35,053 nt of DNA from Geminicoccaceae bacterium (lineage in GTDB: Bacteria > Pseudomonadota > Alphaproteobacteria > Geminicoccales > Geminicoccaceae). Location: contig JAILZQ010000011.1 in assembly GCA_023512415.1 (NCBI GenBank), forward strand, positions 1-35,053, read 5' to 3'. Numbering within the stretch: the first letter of the stretch is position 1; each line of letters opens with the position of its first letter. A model generated the notes under the pieces. That model was not told the origin of the DNA and did no database searches. It saw only the letters and a program-made list of their open reading frames with translations. Of the stretch, positions 26,416 through 35,053 are shown piece after piece. The position numbers were made by a program, and so were the translations under genes.

Positions 26416-27012
26416 TCAACGGGTCGGACTGATGCCGCGGGCCGGCCGCAATGGACCTTCGGCCCGGTCGGCCAGCATGTGCGCCACGCTTCTGTGAATG
26501 TAATCCCAGCCCGTGACGATCGTCAAGATCGCCGCCGCCCACAGACCCCAAAAGCCGACGTCCGGGACGAACAGCCACCAGGGCCCGGCATCGCCCACGA
26601 TCAAAAACCCGAGCGCGGTCATCTGCACGGCCGTCTTCCACTTGGCGAGCCGGCTCACCGGCAGGACGAGCCGCGCTTCCGCGAGGTATTCGCGCAGGCC
26701 CGAGATCAGGATCTCGCGCATGAGGATCACGAGCGCCGGCAGAACCGGAGCGCGGTCGAAGGCCACGAGCAGGAGCACCGTGGCGGCCACCAGGAGCTTG
26801 TCGGCGACCGGGTCGAGCCAGCGGCCGAGGCGGGAGTGTTGGTCGAGGTTGCGGGCGAGCCAGCCGTCCAGATAATCGGTGGAGGCGGCGATCGTGTAGA
26901 CCGCGCAGGCGAGCCAGCGGGCCCAGGCGCCCTCGACGAAGAACAAGCCGACGAGCACCGGGATCAACCCGATGCGCACGAACGTCAGAAGGTTGGGCGG
27001 GCTCGTCAGCAT
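26416..27012 (-). CDS. pgsA: CDP-diacylglycerol--glycerol-3-phosphate 3-phosphatidyltransferase
   Basis: PgsA makes phosphatidylglycerol phosphate in the inner membrane. The 198-residue product has the CDP-alcohol phosphotransferase motif TDYLDGWLARNLDQHSRLG plus RWLDPVADK (about 45-73), with the expected spacing of aspartates. Four to five transmembrane helices are present. N-terminal NLLTFVRIGLIPV is typical. It lies 16 bases after uvrC. The uvrC-pgsA pair is strongly conserved in proteobacteria. Confidence 0.96.
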   Translation of the reverse strand: MLTSPPNLLTFVRIGLIPVLVGLFFVEGAWARWLACAVYTIAASTDYLDGWLARNLDQHSRLGRWLDPVADKLLVAATVLLLVAFDRAPVLPALVILMREILISGLREYLAEARLVLPVSRLAKWKTAVQMTALGFLIVGDAGPWWLFVPDVGFWGLWAAAILTIVTGWDYIHRSVAHMLADRAEGPLRPARGISPTR

Positions 27013-27028
27013 GGCACGGTCGCTTCAC

Positions 27029-28915
27029 TCAGCCGCTGTCGTGAAAGTGATCGTAGATCGCCTTCGCGACGGCTTTGTTGATGCCGGGCACCCGCTCGAG
27101 GTCGAGCAGGCCGGCCTGCGCCACGGCGCGCGCCGAGCCGAAATGCTGCAGCAGCGCCCGCTTGCGCCGCGCCCCGATGCCGGGCACCGCATCGAGCACG
27201 GAGCGGGTCACCTCCTTCGCCCGGCGCCCCCGATGGGTGGCGACGGCGAAGCGGTGCGCCTCGTCACGCAAGCGTTGCAAGAAGTACAGGACGGGGTCCT
27301 TCGGGTCCAGCGCGAAAGGCTCGCGCCCGGCCATGAAGAAGCGCTCCCGGCCCGCCTCCCGCTCCGGACCCTTGGCGATCGCCAGGACCGCGAGATCGCC
27401 GAGCCCGAGATCCTCGAGCACGGCCGTGGCGGCGGCGAGCTGGCCGGCACCGCCGTCGACCAGCACGAGATCCGGCCAACCGGGCCGGCTGCGTTCCGGA
27501 TCTTCTTCGAGCAGGCGAGAAAAGCGCCGCTCCAGGACCTCGCGCATCATCGCATAGTCATCACCGGGCGAAGCGTCCCGCTTGATCCGGAAGGTGCGGT
27601 AAGCGCGCCGGTCGAAGCCTTCCGGACCGGCCACGATCATCGCGCCGATCGCGTGCGCGCCCTGCACGTGGCTGTTGTCGTAGACCTCGATCCGCCGCGG
27701 CGGCGCTTCGAGCCCGAGCCGGTCGGCGAGCTCCTCGAGCAGCTCGGCCCGGGTGCCGAGTTCGGCGAGCCGCCGGGCGAGCGCCTCCTGGGCGTTCTTG
27801 ACGGCGAGCTCGACCAGCCTCCGCTTGTCGCCGCGCTGCGGCACCTGGATCGCGACCTTCCGGCCGGCCCGAACCCCGAGCGCCTCGGCCAACAGCTCCG
27901 GCTCGGGGACCGGCTGGTCGAGGAGCAGGAGCGCAGGCGGGCTGCGCTCGGTGTAGAATTGGGCGATGAACGCCTGGAGGATCTCGGCCGGCTCGCTGCC
28001 CCTGGTGTGTGCCGGGAAATAGGCGCGGTTCCCGAAGTTCCGGCCGTCCCGGTAGAAAAACACCTGGATGCAGGCCTTACCGCCCTGGATCGCGAGGGCG
28101 ATCACGTCGGCATCGGCCACCGCGTCGGTGTTGATCCCCTGCCGGCTCTGGATGTGCGCCAAGGCCTTGAGCCGGTCGCGGTAGACCGCCGCGCTCTCGA
28201 AGTCGAGCCGCTCGGCGGCCGCCTCCATCTCGGCCTTGAGCCGCTCCTGGACGTCGCGCGAGCGCCCAGCCAGGAACTCCCGGACCTCCTCGACCAGGCG
28301 GCCATAGTCTTCCGCCGAGATGCGGCCCACGCAGGGTGCCGTGCACCGCTTGATCTGGTAGAGCAGGCAGGGCCGCGACCGGCTGTCGAACACCGTGTCC
28401 TTGCAGGATCGGAGCGGAAACGCGCGCAACAGCGCGTTCAAGGTCTCGTTGACCGCGCCCGCCGAGGCGAACGGGCCGAAATACTCGCTACCCGGCCGCT
28501 TGGCGCCGCGGTGCTTGTGGAGTCGGGGGAAGGGGTGGTCGCGGCGCAGCGCGATGAAAGGAAAGCTCTTGTCGTCGCGCAGGACGATGTTGAAGGCCGG
28601 CCGCCAACGCTTGATCAGGTTGGCCTCGAGCAGGAGGGCCTCGACCTCGCTCGCGGTCGTGACGACTTCGAGGGCGCGCGTGAGCGCCACCATCCGCTGC
28701 AGGCGGGCCGAAAGTTTGCCCGGCTGGGCGTAGGCCGCGACGCGTTTCTTGAGCGAGGCGGCCTTGCCGACGTAGAGCAGCTGCCCTTTCTCGTCGAGCA
28801 TGCGGTAGACGCCCGGCTCGTTCGGCAGCGTGGCGAGCTGCCGCCGGATGAGCTCCGCGCCCTTGGGCGCAGCGTCGTCGCTGGCCGGCGCTCGGGCCTC
28901 GAGAAGGTCGGGCAT
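27029..28915 (-). CDS. uvrC: Excinuclease ABC subunit C
   Basis: UvrC makes both incisions in nucleotide excision repair. The 628-residue product has a GIY-YIG domain (about 28-110: GVYRMLDEKGQLLYVGKAASL). The Cys-rich patch is CKDTVFDSRSRPCLLYQIKRC. A UVR (UvrB-binding) motif lies near 205-240, then the RNase H-like domain (EVYDNSHVQGAHAIGAMIV, then PDLVLVDGGAGQL), and a C-terminal double helix-hairpin-helix (VLDAVPGIGARRKRALLQHF, then VPGINKAVAKAI). The start is ATG 28915. A CTTGACC element lies about 30 bases before it, next to the hairpin at 28952-28978. Confidence 0.97.
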   Translation of the reverse strand: MPDLLEARAPASDDAAPKGAELIRRQLATLPNEPGVYRMLDEKGQLLYVGKAASLKKRVAAYAQPGKLSARLQRMVALTRALEVVTTASEVEALLLEANLIKRWRPAFNIVLRDDKSFPFIALRRDHPFPRLHKHRGAKRPGSEYFGPFASAGAVNETLNALLRAFPLRSCKDTVFDSRSRPCLLYQIKRCTAPCVGRISAEDYGRLVEEVREFLAGRSRDVQERLKAEMEAAAERLDFESAAVYRDRLKALAHIQSRQGINTDAVADADVIALAIQGGKACIQVFFYRDGRNFGNRAYFPAHTRGSEPAEILQAFIAQFYTERSPPALLLLDQPVPEPELLAEALGVRAGRKVAIQVPQRGDKRRLVELAVKNAQEALARRLAELGTRAELLEELADRLGLEAPPRRIEVYDNSHVQGAHAIGAMIVAGPEGFDRRAYRTFRIKRDASPGDDYAMMREVLERRFSRLLEEDPERSRPGWPDLVLVDGGAGQLAAATAVLEDLGLGDLAVLAIAKGPEREAGRERFFMAGREPFALDPKDPVLYFLQRLRDEAHRFAVATHRGRRAKEVTRSVLDAVPGIGARRKRALLQHFGSARAVAQAGLLDLERVPGINKAVAKAIYDHFHDSG

Positions 28916-28951
28916 TGCTTTCGGTTTTGGGTTGCGCCCCGGCGGCGGTCA

Positions 28952-28978
28952 AGCGGGGGCGGCCCGGCCGCCCCCGCT
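28952..28978 (-). terminator. Terminator hairpin after the DUF305 gene
   Basis: A perfect 11-bp inverted repeat, AGCGGGGGCGG against CCGCCCCCGCT with a five-base loop, lies six bases after the DUF305 stop and before uvrC. Only TT follows on the minus strand, so it may need help from Rho, but it is the most stable hairpin seen in the window. Confidence 0.6.
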
Positions 28979-28984
28979 GCGAGC

Positions 28985-29434
28985 CTATTTGCCGAGCCGC
29001 TCGAGGATCGCCCGCATCTGGGCGATCTCGGCCTCTTGGACGCGGATGATCTCCTCGGCGAGCTTCCTGACCTCCGGGTCCTTGCCGAAGGCCAGCACCA
29101 CCTTGGCCATGTCGATGGCACCTTGGTGATGCGGGATCATGCCGCGCACGAAATCGACATCGGCGTCGCCCGTGAAGTCGATCGCCATGTCGCGGTGCAT
29201 CCGCTCGTTCGCCGCCTTGAAGGCCGCGGTCGCGGGTGAGTCGGTGGCCCCGGCCGATCCTCGATGCGCCCCGTGCCCCGGCATCGTGTGAGACTGGCCC
29301 TGCATCATGGGCATCTGGCCCTGCATGCCCGGCCCGTGCTGCATGTGCGGCATCGGCCCCTGGGCGGCGAGTCCACCCGGAACCGCCAAGGCGAGCACGC
29401 CGGCCAAGGCCATCATCGTTCTGTTCCTCGACAT
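28985..29434 (-). CDS. Secreted Met/His-rich DUF305 protein
   Basis: The 149-residue protein has a signal peptide (about 1-24, ending GGLAA). A Met/His/Gln/Gly-rich segment follows (about 26-60: many MQG, HM and MPGH units). The DUF305 ferritin-like helical domain contains [16 protein letters not shown] and ends [17 protein letters not shown]305 proteins are often found with copper-handling genes. Metal binding by the Met/His segment is a reasonable inference, not proven. I chose ATG 29434, which has GAGGAA seven bases upstream; a start 13 codons earlier would precede the signal peptide. It ends with TAG. It lies 72 bases after the Cys-rich gene, probably in the same transcript. Confidence 0.88.
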   Translation of the reverse strand: MSRNRTMMALAGVLALAVPGGLAAQGPMPHMQHGPGMQGQMPMMQGQSHTMPGHGAHRGSAGATDSPATAAFKAANERMHRDMAIDFTGDADVDFVRGMIPHHQGAIDMAKVVLAFGKDPEVRKLAEEIIRVQEAEIAQMRAILERLGK

Positions 29435-29506
29435 CGTTCGTTCCTCGAAGCTGAAGGTCGTGCGGGAATGCACCCGCTCGCCGGTCCGCCACGACCGGCG
29501 GCGGGG

Positions 29507-29872
29507 TCAGCTCACGAGGCAGTGCGGCGGCGGGCGCCAGGGCCCGTCGCCCAACAGTCGCCCGGCGAGCCGGACGACCCCCGGCCGGTATCGATCCGCC
29601 GGCGGTTCCGGAGCGCGAGCCTCGACCTCGGCGAGTGCCACCGGGCAGTGGGCGAGGCAGCAGTTCGGCGTACAGCAGGCGGCCACCGCACCGACCGGTG
29701 GGGGATCGACAGCGGCCGAGAGCCACCCATCGTTCGCCCGTGGCATCGGCGCCTGTGCCACCTCCGCCGCCGAGCCGTGCGGGCAGGGTGCAGCGAACCC
29801 GGAACGCCCGGCGAACCCACCGAGCAGGAGGATCGCGAGCAGCCAGAGGACGAGAGGCCGAGCCGTCGCCAT
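29507..29872 (-). CDS. Small secreted cysteine-rich protein, function unknown
   Basis: I do not recognise a named family for this 121-residue product. It has a clear signal peptide (about 1-28: PLVLWLLAILLLGGFAG, then GFAA). It has seven cysteines: C30, a CC-x3-CC-x3-C cluster at C66/C67, C71/C72 and C76, and C118. H75 lies inside the cluster and H117 next to C118. The Pro/Ala-rich remainder has low complexity. The regular cluster and the DUF305 neighbour suggest periplasmic metal (possibly copper) binding or a disulfide-rich fold; this is inference. The start is ATG 29872. As an uncharacterised small ORF in GC-rich DNA it is less certain than its neighbours, but the signal peptide and Cys pattern argue that it is real. 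Confidence 0.65.
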   Translation of the reverse strand: MATARPLVLWLLAILLLGGFAGRSGFAAPCPHGSAAEVAQAPMPRANDGWLSAAVDPPPVGAVAACCTPNCCLAHCPVALAEVEARAPEPPADRYRPGVVRLAGRLLGDGPWRPPPHCLVS

Positions 29873-30134
29873 GACGCGATCCTAGCCGAGGTAGCCCGAG
29901 CCGTCAGCCGTCAGGGTGGTGGTGTCAGGGGAAACGGGCGGACCCGCTCCGCACCGAACACGTGCGGCCGCGCGCAGCCCGCCCGAACGGGCGAGCCGGA
30001 GGTTCGCGTGACGCGCTTCTACGGGACCGCCGGCTGGGGTATCGTGCGTGTTCGACCTGCGTTCAGGCGCGGTGCTTGACCGCGGGCCGCCGGATGCGCG
30101 AGTGAACGGCGAACGATCAATCGGAGGTAGAGAG
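29873..30134. other. Divergent intergenic region between Cys-rich gene and hisE-like gene
   Basis: No gene is seen in these 262 bases. A CGCCC-GAAC-GGGCG hairpin lies at about 29979-29992. A CTTGACC element (TTGACC at 30076-30081) could be a -35 for the plus-strand gene, but no good -10 follows. A strong ribosome-binding site (GGAGGT, 30123-30128) ends the region. Confidence 0.5.
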
Positions 30135-30521
30135 TTGCCCCGACCTACCCCTTCGAGGCCGGCGCCCCCCGGGGAGCCGCTCCACGGACTGGCCGCGGCA
30201 CTCGCGCGGCTCGAGCACGACCTCGTGCTCGTGCGAGCCGAGCCGCGGCGGGCACCGCGGACCGCGCGGCTCCTCGAGGAAGGTGTCGCCAAGATGGCCA
30301 AGAAGGTGGGCGAGGAAGCGATCGAGCTGGCGCTCGATGCGGTCCGCCGCGACCGCCATGCGGTCATCGGCGAGACCGCCGATCTCCTCTACCACCTCGT
30401 CGTGCTGCTCGACGAGCTGGGCATCGGCTGGACCGAGGTGGCCGAGGAGCTCGAACGTCGGCGCGCTCGGCTCGGCATCGCCGAGAAACTGCCCAAGGTC
30501 CCGGCCGAGCCGACCGCCTGA
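30135..30521 (+). CDS. Phosphoribosyl-ATP pyrophosphatase-like protein (HisE/MazG fold)
   Basis: The 128-residue protein is similar to HisE: RTARLLEEGVAKMAKKVGEEAIELALDA, with the metal-binding ExxE, then ETADLLYHLVVLLDELGI with the second acidic pair. HisE hydrolyses phosphoribosyl-ATP in histidine synthesis. The start is TTG 30135 with GGAGGT seven bases upstream; the frame is open back to 30048, but that part is not conserved. It is longer at both ends than typical HisE (about 105) and stands alone, far from other his genes. It may be the true HisE or a paralogue acting on another nucleotide. It ends six bases from the convergent EamA gene. Confidence 0.78.
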   Translation: MPRPTPSRPAPPGEPLHGLAAALARLEHDLVLVRAEPRRAPRTARLLEEGVAKMAKKVGEEAIELALDAVRRDRHAVIGETADLLYHLVVLLDELGIGWTEVAEELERRRARLGIAEKLPKVPAEPTA

Positions 30522-30527
30522 GCCCGT

Positions 30528-31445
30528 TCAGCCGGCCCCGGCGCGCAGGATCGTGACGACGGCGAGCGCCACGAGGGCTTGGCCCGCGAGCTCCTGCGGG
30601 CTCGGCCGCTCGCGGAACAGCCGCCGCGAGACCAGGAGCGCCATCAGCATCTCCACCAGTCCGAGCGTCCGGACCGAGGCGGCCGGGGCGAGCGCGAAGG
30701 CGGTGAACCAGCCGGCCGAAGCGAGCGCCCCCATCGTCCCGGCCCAAAGCGAGGTTCGCCAGGCGCGCAGCACGGCCGTCACCACCGGCCGATCCCGGAG
30801 CCCGAGCCAGGCGAGCAGGACGAGGCTCTGCAGCGCCTGGGCCAAGAGGAGAGCCCAGGCAGCGGCCAGCAGCGAGCCGGGCCCACCCGCGGCCAGGATC
30901 GCGGCCCGATAAGCGACCGCCGCGAGGGCGAAGCCCGCTCCGGTCGCGAGGCCGCGCCAGGCCAGCGCCGCAGCCTCCGCACCGAGCAGATCGCGCGGCC
31001 GGAGGCCCTTACCCGAGAGGAGGAGCACCCCGGCGGTGGCGAGCAGCACCGCGAACCAGCCGAGCGGCCCGAGCACGTCGCCGAGGAGGAGCCGGCCGGC
31101 TATCGCGATCAAGAGGATCTCGGTCTTCGACCAGGCGACCCCGACCGCGAAATTCCGCCGGCCCATGAGGTCGAGCAGGAAGAAGGTGGCGAGGATCTGC
31201 GCGACGGCGCCGATCGGCAGCCAGAGCAGGAGGGCTGGCGCCAGGGGTTCGATCGGCGTCGGGGCCAGGACCGCTACCGCCACCAGCAAGAAGAGGCTGG
31301 CCGGCAGAGCGTAGAGGAAGCGAACGAGCGTGGCGCCGACCCCGCCGAGCTCGGCCACGAGCCCCCGCTGCAGGGCGTTGCGTGCGGTCTGCGCCGCGGC
31401 CGCGGCGATCGTCGCCGGGATCCAGAGCCAGGACGGCAGGATCAT
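30528..31445 (-). CDS. EamA/DMT-family transporter
   Basis: The 305-residue membrane protein has about ten hydrophobic helices arranged as two repeats of five, as in the drug/metabolite transporter superfamily. Each half ends with a pattern of the EamA type ([18 protein letters not shown] near 130, and [17 protein letters not shown] near 290). The substrate cannot be predicted. ATG 31445-31443 overlaps the lolD stop as ATGA, so it is translationally coupled to the Lol transporter genes. That is unusual company; in many relatives dnaE follows lolD. Confidence 0.85.
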   Translation of the reverse strand: MILPSWLWIPATIAAAAAQTARNALQRGLVAELGGVGATLVRFLYALPASLFLLVAVAVLAPTPIEPLAPALLLWLPIGAVAQILATFFLLDLMGRRNFAVGVAWSKTEILLIAIAGRLLLGDVLGPLGWFAVLLATAGVLLLSGKGLRPRDLLGAEAAALAWRGLATGAGFALAAVAYRAAILAAGGPGSLLAAAWALLLAQALQSLVLLAWLGLRDRPVVTAVLRAWRTSLWAGTMGALASAGWFTAFALAPAASVRTLGLVEMLMALLVSRRLFRERPSPQELAGQALVALAVVTILRAGAG

Positions 31446-32137
31446 CCCGGGGCGGGCTCGACCCGGCCCTCGACCAGCCGCCAGATCCGGTCGGTCCGGC
31501 GGGCGAGCTCGGGATCGTGGGTCACGATCAGCACCGCCGCCCCCGCCTCCCGCACGACCTCGAGGAGGAGGGCGAAGACCTCCTCGGCGGTGTGCGGGTC
31601 GAGGTTGCCCGTGGGCTCGTCGGCGAGGACGAGGCCGGGGCGGTTGGCGAGCGCGCGGGCGATCGCCACGCGCTGCTGTTCGCCACCCGAGAGCCGTCCC
31701 GGGCGGTGGTCGAGCCGCCCCTCGAGGCCGAGCCGGGCGAGGAGCTCGCGGCCCCTGGCCTCGGCCGCCTTCCGTCCGGCACCGGCCAGAAGCTGCGGCA
31801 GGAGGACGTTCTCGAGCGCGGTGAAGTCGGCGAGGAGATTGTGGAACTGGTAGACGAAGCCGATCCGTGCCCGCCGCAGCCGTGTCCGTTCGGCATCGGA
31901 GAGCCCGCTCGCAGCCCTGCCCTCGATCACGACCTCACCGGCGGTCGGCCGCTCGAGCAGGCCCGCGATGTGCAGGAGGGTCGATTTCCCGGATCCCGAG
32001 GGCCCGACGAGGGCCGCCAGCGTCCCGGCCTCGAGCGCGAGATCGACGCCTTTGAGGATCTCGAGCGTGACGGTGCCCTGGACGAAGCGCCGCCGGATCC
32101 CGGCGAGCCGCAGCACGGGCTCCGAAGTCGCGCTCAT
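31442..32137 (-). CDS. lolD: Lipoprotein-releasing system ATP-binding protein LolD
   Basis: LolD is the ATPase of the LolCDE complex that extracts outer-membrane lipoproteins from the inner membrane. The 231-residue product has Walker [10 protein letters not shown] at 45-53, a Q-loop at FVYQFHNLL, the ABC signature [15 protein letters not shown] and Walker [13 protein letters not shown], then an H-loop in [23 protein letters not shown] is typical of LolD. It overlaps the permease gene upstream and the EamA gene downstream by ATGA. Confidence 0.95.
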   Translation of the reverse strand: MSATSEPVLRLAGIRRRFVQGTVTLEILKGVDLALEAGTLAALVGPSGSGKSTLLHIAGLLERPTAGEVVIEGRAASGLSDAERTRLRRARIGFVYQFHNLLADFTALENVLLPQLLAGAGRKAAEARGRELLARLGLEGRLDHRPGRLSGGEQQRVAIARALANRPGLVLADEPTGNLDPHTAEEVFALLLEVVREAGAAVLIVTHDPELARRTDRIWRLVEGRVEPAPG

Positions 32138-33378
32138 TCGTAGCGGAGCGCTTCGACCGGATCGAGCCGGGCGGCACGCAGCGCCGGGTAGATCGTCGCG
32201 AGGAACGAGAGGACGAGGCCCATCGCCACCACCCGGGCGGTCGCACCGACCTCGACCCGGGCCGGGAGCTGGGACAAAAAGCGGATCTCGGCCGCCCAGA
32301 GCTCGGCCCCGCTCAACGCCTCGAGGCCTTGGCGGATGGTGTCGACGTTGAGGGCGAAGGCGAGACCGAGGACGAGCCCCGCGAGCGTGCCGACCACCCC
32401 GAGCGCGGCGCCGGCGAGGAAGAAGATGCGGACGATGGCGGCCCGGGTGGCACCCACCGTGCGCAGGACGGCGATGTCGCGACCCTTCGAGCGGACGAGC
32501 ATGGTGAGGCCGGTGACGATGTTGAACGCGGCCACCAGGATGATCAGCGTCAAGATCAAGAACATGACGTTGCGCTCGGTCTCGAGCGCGGCGAAGAAAT
32601 GCCGGTTGAGCTGCTGCCAGTCGACCAGCCGCCCGGTGCCGCCGGTGGCGGCCAACAGCCCCGGCCGCAGCTCGCGGATCCGTTCGGGATCCTCGATCAT
32701 GATCTCGACGGCGCTCACCCGGTCGGTGAGGTCGAGATAAGTCTGGGCGTCGGGCAAAGCCAGGAAAACGAAGCTCGAGTCGTACTCGAACATCCCGACT
32801 TCGAAGATCGCCGCGACCTCGAAGCTGCGGATCCGCGGCACCGTGCCGAAGGGTGTGGCGGTACCTTTGGGCGAGATGAGCGCGAGCCGGTCGCCGAGGT
32901 CGAGGCCCATCCGCTGGGCGAGCCTCGAGCCTACGGCGATCTTCCCGCCCGCTTCCAGAGCGGCGAACGAGCCCTGCCGGACGGCCCCGGCGAAGATGGC
33001 ACGCGCGGCGAGCTCCGCCGGCCGCATGCCGCGCAGCACGACCCCGGCCGACACGCCGTTGGCGGTGGCCATCGCCTGGCCCTCGGCATAGGGGACCGCC
33101 TCGACCACGCCCGGCACGGCGCGCAGCCGCGCGGCGATCGCGTCGAAGTCGGCGAGACCTTCGGGCCCGGCCACGACCGAAGCGTGCCCGTTGAAGCCGA
33201 GCACGCGGCCCAACAGCTCGTGGCGGAAGCCGTTCATGACCGCCAGCACGACGATCAGCGTGCCGACCCCGAGGGCGATGCCGATCAGCGCGAAGGCGGC
33301 CACGAGCGAGACGAAGCCCTCGCCCTTGCGCGGCCGCAGGTAGCGGAACGCGACCAGCCGCTCGGCCGGGTTGAGCAT
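32134..33378 (-). CDS. lolC: Lipoprotein-releasing system permease LolC/LolE
   Basis: The 414-residue permease has four transmembrane helices: one N-terminal (about 25-50) and three C-terminal (about 270-405). A large periplasmic MacB-like domain lies between them. The diagnostic N-terminus is [42 protein letters not shown] and a terminal [15 protein letters not shown] are also seen. Only one permease gene accompanies lolD, as usual in alphaproteobacteria where a single LolC/E-type (LolF-like) protein may form a homodimer. The start is ATG 33378, directly after the proS stop codon. Confidence 0.94.
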   Translation of the reverse strand: MLNPAERLVAFRYLRPRKGEGFVSLVAAFALIGIALGVGTLIVVLAVMNGFRHELLGRVLGFNGHASVVAGPEGLADFDAIAARLRAVPGVVEAVPYAEGQAMATANGVSAGVVLRGMRPAELAARAIFAGAVRQGSFAALEAGGKIAVGSRLAQRMGLDLGDRLALISPKGTATPFGTVPRIRSFEVAAIFEVGMFEYDSSFVFLALPDAQTYLDLTDRVSAVEIMIEDPERIRELRPGLLAATGGTGRLVDWQQLNRHFFAALETERNVMFLILTLIILVAAFNIVTGLTMLVRSKGRDIAVLRTVGATRAAIVRIFFLAGAALGVVGTLAGLVLGLAFALNVDTIRQGLEALSGAELWAAEIRFLSQLPARVEVGATARVVAMGLVLSFLATIYPALRAARLDPVEALRYE

Positions 33379-34668
33379 TCAGCTCTCGAGGCGAGGGAGT
33401 AGGGCCTCGGGTGCGAGCTCGGTCCGCGCTCCCGTGCGCCGTTCCTTGAGCTCGACTTTCCCCTCCTTGACCCCGCGCGGCCCGACCGTGACCTGGAAGG
33501 GCAGGCCGATCAGGTCCATGGTCGCGAACTTCACCCCGGCCCGCTCGTCCCGGTCGTCGTAGAGGACCTCGATCCGGGCGGCTTGGAGACGCGCGTAAAG
33601 ATCGTCGGCCATGGCGGTGCAGGCCGGATCGTCCGGGCGCAGGTTGACGAGGCCGACCTGGAACGGGGCGACCGAGCGCGGCCAGACGATCCCGTGCTCG
33701 TCGTGATGGGCCTCGATGATGGCACCCACGAGGCGCGAGACGCCGATCCCGTAGGAGCCCATCTCGACCTCGACCTCGCGGCCGTCCGGGGCGGTCACCG
33801 TCGCGCCCATCGGCTTCGAGTACTTGGTCCCGAAATAGAAGATGTGGCCGACCTCGATCCCGCGGCCGGTCCTGAGCCGCTCGGGCGGCACCGGGCAACG
33901 CTCCGGATCGTGCTTGTCGTCGGTCGCCGCGTAGAGGCTCTCGAGCCGCCCGACGTCGAGGTCGGGGGCGGCGAAATCGATCTCCTCGAAGGCGCGGTCG
34001 TAGAACACGTGGCTCTCGCCGGTCCGGGCGAGGATCTGGAACTCGTGGCTCATGTTGCCGCCGATCGGCCCGGATTCGGCCTGCATCGGAATGGCGGTGA
34101 GACCCATCCGCCGGAACGCGCGCAGATAGGCCAAGAACATCGCCCTGTAGGAACGCCGGGCACCCTCGGCGTCGAGATCGAAGCTGTAGGCATCCTTCAT
34201 GAGGAACTCGCGGCCGCGCATCACACCGAACCGCGGCCGGATCTCGTCGCGGAACTTCCATTGGATGTGGTAAAGGTTGAGCGGCAGCTGGCGATAGCTC
34301 TTGACGTGCCGGCGGAAGATGTCGGTGACGTTCTCCTCGTTGGTCGGACCGTAGAGCATCTTGCGCTCGTGCCGATCGAGGATCCGCAGCATCTCCGGTC
34401 CGTAGGCGTCGTAGCGACCACTCTCGATCCAGAGATCGGCGGGCTGGATCGTCGGCATCAAGATCTCGATCGCGCCCGCGCGGTCCATCTCCTCGCGGAC
34501 GATCTGCTCGATCTTCTTGAGCACGCGGAAGCCGAGCGGCAGCCAATTGTAGATGCCGGCGGCGAGCTGCTGGATCATGCCCGCGCGGAGCATCAGCCGA
34601 TGCGAAACGATCTCGGCTTCGGCCGGGGCTTCTTTGAGGACGGGCAGGAAATAGCGGGAAAGGCGCAT
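33379..34668 (-). CDS. proS: Prolyl-tRNA synthetase, short alphaproteobacterial type
   Basis: This class II synthetase charges tRNA-Pro. The 429-residue length and the lack of the roughly 180-residue INS editing domain between motifs 2 and 3 mark the alphaproteobacterial form. Motif 1 (about 45-75, [18 protein letters not shown]), motif 2 (about 140-165, [20 protein letters not shown]) and motif 3 ([18 protein letters not shown]) are visible, followed by the anticodon-binding domain. The start is ATG 34668, directly before [12 protein letters not shown]. The frame stays open upstream to the window edge (see the next entry). It stands before lolC-lolD, a conserved order. Confidence 0.96.
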   Translation of the reverse strand: MRLSRYFLPVLKEAPAEAEIVSHRLMLRAGMIQQLAAGIYNWLPLGFRVLKKIEQIVREEMDRAGAIEILMPTIQPADLWIESGRYDAYGPEMLRILDRHERKMLYGPTNEENVTDIFRRHVKSYRQLPLNLYHIQWKFRDEIRPRFGVMRGREFLMKDAYSFDLDAEGARRSYRAMFLAYLRAFRRMGLTAIPMQAESGPIGGNMSHEFQILARTGESHVFYDRAFEEIDFAAPDLDVGRLESLYAATDDKHDPERCPVPPERLRTGRGIEVGHIFYFGTKYSKPMGATVTAPDGREVEVEMGSYGIGVSRLVGAIIEAHHDEHGIVWPRSVAPFQVGLVNLRPDDPACTAMADDLYARLQAARIEVLYDDRDERAGVKFATMDLIGLPFQVTVGPRGVKEGKVELKERRTGARTELAPEALLPRLES

Positions 34669-35053
34669 GGCTCGCAGGCTCGCGGTCGACGGCCGGCGCA
34701 CTCTAGTGGCCGCTCTTCGGGGTCGCAACCGAGGCCCGGGCCGGCCGGGCTCCGTGGCCCGGACCCGCGCCGGCAGCAAGAGCACCGGGAACCCGTCGAA
34801 GTCGAGTGCTCGGGCACCGGTCGTGACGGGCTTCCCGTTCGGCTCGGCGAGACCGAAAAGGAAGGGGGCTCCGGGATCGGTCCGGTCCTTGCCGACCGCG
34901 ACCAGGACGGGATCCTGCCGCCCGTCGAGAAAGCGCCGCCGCTCCTCGGGTCCGAGCGCCTCGCGGGTGACGAGAGTCCAGGGTTCGGCGTGCGTCGGGG
35001 GCCAGCGCGACGGCAGCCGGCTACGCGGGACGAGGTAGAGCTCGAACCTCGGC
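34669..35053 (-). CDS. Open frame upstream of proS, partial, unknown protein
   Basis: On the minus strand the proS frame has no stop from the window edge to the proS ATG. From 35052 to about 34770 it reads like protein, with strong third-position [20 protein letters not shown], then [20 protein letters not shown] and [16 protein letters not shown]. After that the translation turns Arg/Pro-rich and noisy. A neighbouring frame ends at TAG 34705-34703. I do not recognise the family. It is probably the 3' end of an upstream gene whose stop is missing or lies in another frame; a real fusion to ProRS is unlikely. Confidence 0.4.

Noticed and set aside
30076-30105. A full promoter for the hisE-like gene at the CTTGACC element
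   Set aside because: No acceptable -10 is present at 16-19 bases (CGAGTG/GAGTGA only), so I noted the -35-like box but did not call a promoter.

Overview
The window is chromosomal DNA from an alphaproteobacterium with very high GC (third codon positions are almost all G or C). The assignment rests on: an IF-2 N-terminus carrying the alphaproteobacterial ELKKTVE...RQSFSHGRSK block; a MucR/Ros regulator; a short ProRS without the editing insertion; the order lnt - small XRE regulator - metK - trmB - rimP - nusA - ylxR - infB; and the uvrC-pgsA-moaD-moaE cluster. The DUF2333 gene beside trpS suggests the Rhodospirillales side, but genus and species cannot be read from this piece. Nearly everything here is core housekeeping. 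I see no tRNA, rRNA, CRISPR array, insertion sequence, integrase or phage gene, and no compositional island.

Layout. (A) 1-11035, all minus strand: miaB, phoH, ybeY, corC, lnt, XRE regulator, metK, trmB, rimP, nusA, ylxR, infB (partial). This covers tRNA modification, ribosome and rRNA maturation, lipoprotein acylation, SAM synthesis, transcription termination and translation initiation. (B) 11182-20160: mucR (minus), tusA-like (plus), then a minus-strand run glnD, murJ, trpS, DUF2333, nfuA, tsaB, rimI. (C) 20295-25459, plus: ccmDEFGH and ccmI, the cytochrome c maturation genes without ccmABC. The ccmI reading frame is interrupted by two in-frame amber codons. (D) 25699-28915, minus: uvrC, pgsA, moaD, moaE. 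(E) 28985-29872, minus: a Met/His-rich DUF305 protein and a secreted Cys-rich small protein. (F) 30135-30521, plus: a HisE-like pyrophosphatase. (G) 30528-35053, minus: an open frame at the window edge, proS, lolC/E, lolD and an EamA-type transporter.

Gene packing is extreme. Sixteen neighbouring pairs overlap by exactly four bases of the form NTGA, and all four start codons occur in them (ATG, GTG, TTG and, for phoH, apparently CTG). Several conventional start choices are therefore wrong by tens of codons unless the overlap is considered. Regulation visible in sequence is limited to a few candidate promoters, structured leaders before metK and rimP, and several hairpins that may act as terminators.

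No clearly new multi-gene system is present. The items most worth a second look are the double-amber ccmI, the CTG start of phoH, the metK and rimP leaders, and the Cys-rich/DUF305 secreted pair.
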